Position numbers and translations under genes: made by a program
Shown here: in pieces, positions 53,600 through 55,889 of the stretch
Numbering within the stretch: the first letter of the stretch is position 1
Layout of the letters: each line of letters starts with the position of its first letter
NCBI RefSeq assembly: GCF_001263415.1
Contig: NZ_LGTE01000021.1
Coordinates: 1-55,889 of the forward strand
Origin: Thermincola ferriacetica
GTDB lineage: Bacteria; Bacillota; Thermincolia; Thermincolales; Thermincolaceae
Reading direction: 5' to 3'
Length of the DNA stretch: 55,889 nucleotides
Notes under the pieces: model-generated
Seen by the model: the letters and a program-made list of their open reading frames with translations, nothing else
The model's database searches: none
Told to the model about the DNA's origin: nothing

Positions 53600-54214
53600 A
53601 TGGATAATATAAGAAATTTGCGAAGAGACCAAGCACATGCGACAAAAAGAAAACTTATTGATAAAGCCTTCCGACTGTTTGAGAAATACGGATACGATAA
53701 TGTGACTATTGATCAAATTTGTAACGAACTTGGCTTAACAAAAGGAGCCTTTTACCATCATTTTAGATCAAAAGCAGATATTCTTTTACGACGGTATAAA
53801 ATCGCTGAAGGTGATATCTTCGAACTTTTCAATAATAACCTTAAACTACCGCCAGATGTACAGCTCCGGAAGATTTTCGATTTCTATCTTGAATATTTTC
53901 AAGAAAATAGATTGGATGAGGTCAAGGTATTAATAAAAATTCAAATGGACAAGCATTACAAGAACTTCGCACTGACCAGTACCCTTCAGAGACAAGTGTT
54001 AAAACACATAATTCAAAAGGGCCAAGAGAGTGGCTGTTTTAAAAAAAACGTCGATAGCGAAGAAACCGCACGGTTTATCATGAGTTACCTTTATGGTCTC
54101 TTGTCAGAATGGTGTGCATATGACGGTAAAATTCAGTTCTCAGCTTCGCTAAATAACTTTTATGAGAAATATTTAAAAGAGATTTTATTTCTAAAAAACG
54201 AAACTTCCAAGTAA
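53600..54214 (+). CDS. TetR family transcription regulator
   Basis: The protein has 204 residues. The N-terminal helix-turn-helix is clear (LIDKAFRLFEKYGYDNVTID, QICNELGLTKGAFYHHFRSK). The C-terminal helical ligand domain ends EKYLKEILFLKNE. It is divergent from the corrinoid methyltransferase operon and probably represses it through the paired palindromes, released by the methylated substrate or a relative. Confidence 0.93.
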   Translation: MDNIRNLRRDQAHATKRKLIDKAFRLFEKYGYDNVTIDQICNELGLTKGAFYHHFRSKADILLRRYKIAEGDIFELFNNNLKLPPDVQLRKIFDFYLEYFQENRLDEVKVLIKIQMDKHYKNFALTSTLQRQVLKHIIQKGQESGCFKKNVDSEETARFIMSYLYGLLSEWCAYDGKIQFSASLNNFYEKYLKEILFLKNETSK

Positions 54215-54227
54215 TCATAAAAGCGAT

Positions 54228-54290
54228 ATGCTCCCCTAAAGGTAGAGACGGTAATAAAAACCTACTACCAAAAAGTGAGCATTTTCATTT
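54228..54290 (+). terminator. possible tetR terminator
   Basis: ATGCTC...GAGCAT with an inner GGTAG/CTACC, followed by TTTCATTT. Loose structure. 54291-54395 shows nothing else. Confidence 0.35.
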
Positions 54291-54531
54291 ATAAAATGAG
54301 TCAGGTAGGAACAGGCCTCTCGCAAATCCCAGGATATCGCAATTGAGCCTCCCCCATCGCAGAACCGCGCGAACGCAATTAACGCACACGGCTCCTGTTA
54401 GCAGTATAATAAAATACAGCAAAAACGGCCACTTAAAATACAGCAATTTCGGCCACTGGATACAGCACCTCGACTGGAAACAATGGGTTATGCTACCATT
54501 AAGGTAAATCTCAATTCCGGAGGGGTACACG

Positions 54532-55293
54532 ATGAAGGGGCGGAAGGAAGCTGAGCTTATACGAAGGAGTAGTCATCGACTGGCTCAAACAGCATCCCGA
54601 TATGTCGGCTGCACAGGTATTGGACTGGCTTAAAGAGCACTACCAGGTAACGGTTTCTGAAAGAGCAGCCCGGCGATTTGCGGCGCATCTCAGGGAGCAA
54701 AACAACATCCCTAAAGTGGCAGCAAAGATGTGAGGCAGTATATGGCCACAGAAGACCCGCCAATGGGTCATCAGATGCAGGTAGACTTAGGTGTTGTCTA
54801 CATCAGGGATGCTCGGACAATGAATTATCGTAAGCTATACTGCGTAGCTTGCGTCCTTTCCCACTCCAGGTATAAATGGGGTGAATGGTATACTCAAGCA
54901 CTAACAGCAGCACAACTTGTATCAGCCTTGCAAGAATGCTTTGAGTATATGGGCGGAATGCCCAAAGAGCCGGTATTTGATCAGGACAGGCTGATTGCTG
55001 TTGATGAAAACTATGGTGATATAATCTATACCCGGGAATTTGAACAGTTCCGCCAACAGATGGGCTTCAACGTATATCTTTGCCGGGGTGCAGACCCAGA
55101 AAGCAAAGGAAAAGTGGAAGCCGTAGTCAAGTACTTTAAGAATAACTTCGCAAGAAACAAAACGTATACGGAACTTGACATATGGAATGAAGATTTTCTC
55201 GCATGGCTTAACCGGACAGGCAACGCAAAGGTACATGGGACAACAAAAAAGATACCGGCAGAGGTTTTCAGTAGTACTGGCCAAAGGGGGTGA
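54532..55293 (+). pseudogene. istA: istA transposase, frameshifted and C-terminally shortened
   Basis: ATG 54532 follows GGAGGGG. After KGRKEAEL the frame is lost by one extra base. It resumes as LYEGVVIDWLKQHPD, then SERAARRFAAHLREQ, and is lost again near 54728 (one base missing). The rve/DDE part is open at 54730-55293 (MQVDLG, FDQDRL, GADPESKGKVEAVVKYF). It ends at AEVFSSTGQRG, about 150 residues short of a normal IstA. The transposase should be inactive. Confidence 0.85.
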
Positions 55294-55299
55294 AACAGA

Positions 55300-55889
55300 A
55301 TGAACCTTCTTTACACAGTACAGGAACAGCTTAATAGCCTGGCCATGGTATATGCTGCAAAGCAACTCGAAGATATACTTGAAAAAGCCCAAAAAGAAGA
55401 ATGGACGCCGCTGCAGACGATTAAGGAATTGCTCGAAGCCGAACAAAACGGGCGACAAGACCGAGGCAGACTAAGACGGCTGAAAGCGGCAAATCTGCCA
55501 TATATGAAAACACTGGAAGACTTTGATTTCGGATTTCAAAACAGTGTTTCGAAAAGACAGATGAAACAGCTCACTGATATGGCATGGCTGGAAGGCGCCT
55601 ACAACATTATGTTCCTAGGCCCTCCCGGAGTTGGTAAAACCCATCTTGCTGTATCCCTGGGATTGGCAGCGATAGATGCCGGATACCGGGTATATTTTAC
55701 AACCATGGATGACTTGGTACAGGCTTTAAAAACCGAAATGATATCGGGTAAAAGCCGGAAAAAACTTAAGATACTGTATGCGGCTAATCTTGTCATACTT
55801 GATGAAGTTGGTTTTCAGCCCATAACCAGACAGGAAGCCAATATGCTTTTTGGCCTGATAAACAAGCTATACCAGCAAACCTCCATCAT
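55300..55889 (+). CDS. istB: IstB transposition helper ATPase, 3' end cut by window
   Basis: ATG 55300 follows AAAGGGGGTG. About 196 residues are visible: an N-terminal helical region, Walker A FLGPPGVGKTHLAVSLGL, Walker B LVILDEVGF, and QEANMLFGLINKLYQQ. It is intact as far as seen. It assists IstA by loading target DNA. Confidence 0.93.
   Translation, partial: MNLLYTVQEQLNSLAMVYAAKQLEDILEKAQKEEWTPLQTIKELLEAEQNGRQDRGRLRRLKAANLPYMKTLEDFDFGFQNSVSKRQMKQLTDMAWLEGAYNIMFLGPPGVGKTHLAVSLGLAAIDAGYRVYFTTMDDLVQALKTEMISGKSRKKLKILYAANLVILDEVGFQPITRQEANMLFGLINKLYQQTSI

Larger units (their letters stand above)
54396..55889 (+). mobile_element. IS21-family insertion sequence, left part
   Basis: The left end begins near TGTTAGCAG and contains tandem terminal units ATACAGCAAAAACGGCCACT and ATACAGCAATTTCGGCCACT (54414-54457), then a third partial ATACAGCA. 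These multiple end repeats are typical of IS21. istA (broken) and istB follow in order. The right end is outside the window. Confidence 0.85.

Overview
The window reads as a chromosome segment of an anaerobic, spore-forming, Gram-positive Firmicute, most likely of the Peptococcaceae/Thermincola/Desulfotomaculum group. Support comes from SpoIIP, HrcA with a CIRCE operator, a Tad pilus locus without a secretin (one membrane), a Firmicute-type comEA-comEC-holA-rpsT...spoIIP-lepA-hemW-hrcA-grpE-dnaK-dnaJ-prmA-rsmE-mtaB-rpsU-yqeY block, a group III (archaeal-like) chaperonin inside the dnaK operon, and a corrinoid/UroD-type methyltransferase pair. The genus assignment is inference. No rRNA or tRNA gene was recognised.

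Layout. 1-1700: lemA and a TPM-domain gene (cut by the window edge) behind a sigma-A promoter and a yybP-ykoY (Mn2+) riboswitch with its own terminator. 1797-12510: a minus-strand Tad/Flp pilus operon (tadZ-tadA-tadB-tadC-flp-tadE-tadG-like-tadE-prepilin peptidase) ending in an FHA protein and a PP2C phosphatase. It diverges from an FHA/winged-helix regulator (12723-13418). An 11-bp-phased direct repeat in the shared intergenic region is a candidate operator. 13447-36261: conserved housekeeping block on the minus strand (yqeY, rpsU, hit, mtaB, rsmE, prmA, dnaJ, dnaK, grpE, chaperonin, hrcA, hemW, lepA, murJ, holA, comEC, comEA), with spoIIP and rpsT on the plus strand.

36700-44916: a c-di-AMP riboswitch controlling a KimA-type K+ transporter, a 33-codon gene, an L,D-transpeptidase, and a plus-strand cluster of a TauABC/SsuABC-like ABC transporter with a molybdopterin oxidoreductase.

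44917-51200: an accessory patchwork dominated by a CRISPR array (49 repeats, 48 spacers; no cas genes in the window). The array reads on the minus strand, with its leader on the right. It is flanked by homologous duplicated segments, degenerate or isolated repeats, a HicA toxin stump, IS remnants, a HepT/MntA toxin-antitoxin pair and an AAA ATPase fragment.

51232-54214: a three-gene corrinoid methyltransferase operon, with two matching 16-bp palindromes in its promoter, divergent from a TetR regulator. 54396-55889: the left end of an IS21-family element with a frameshifted istA and an istB running off the window.
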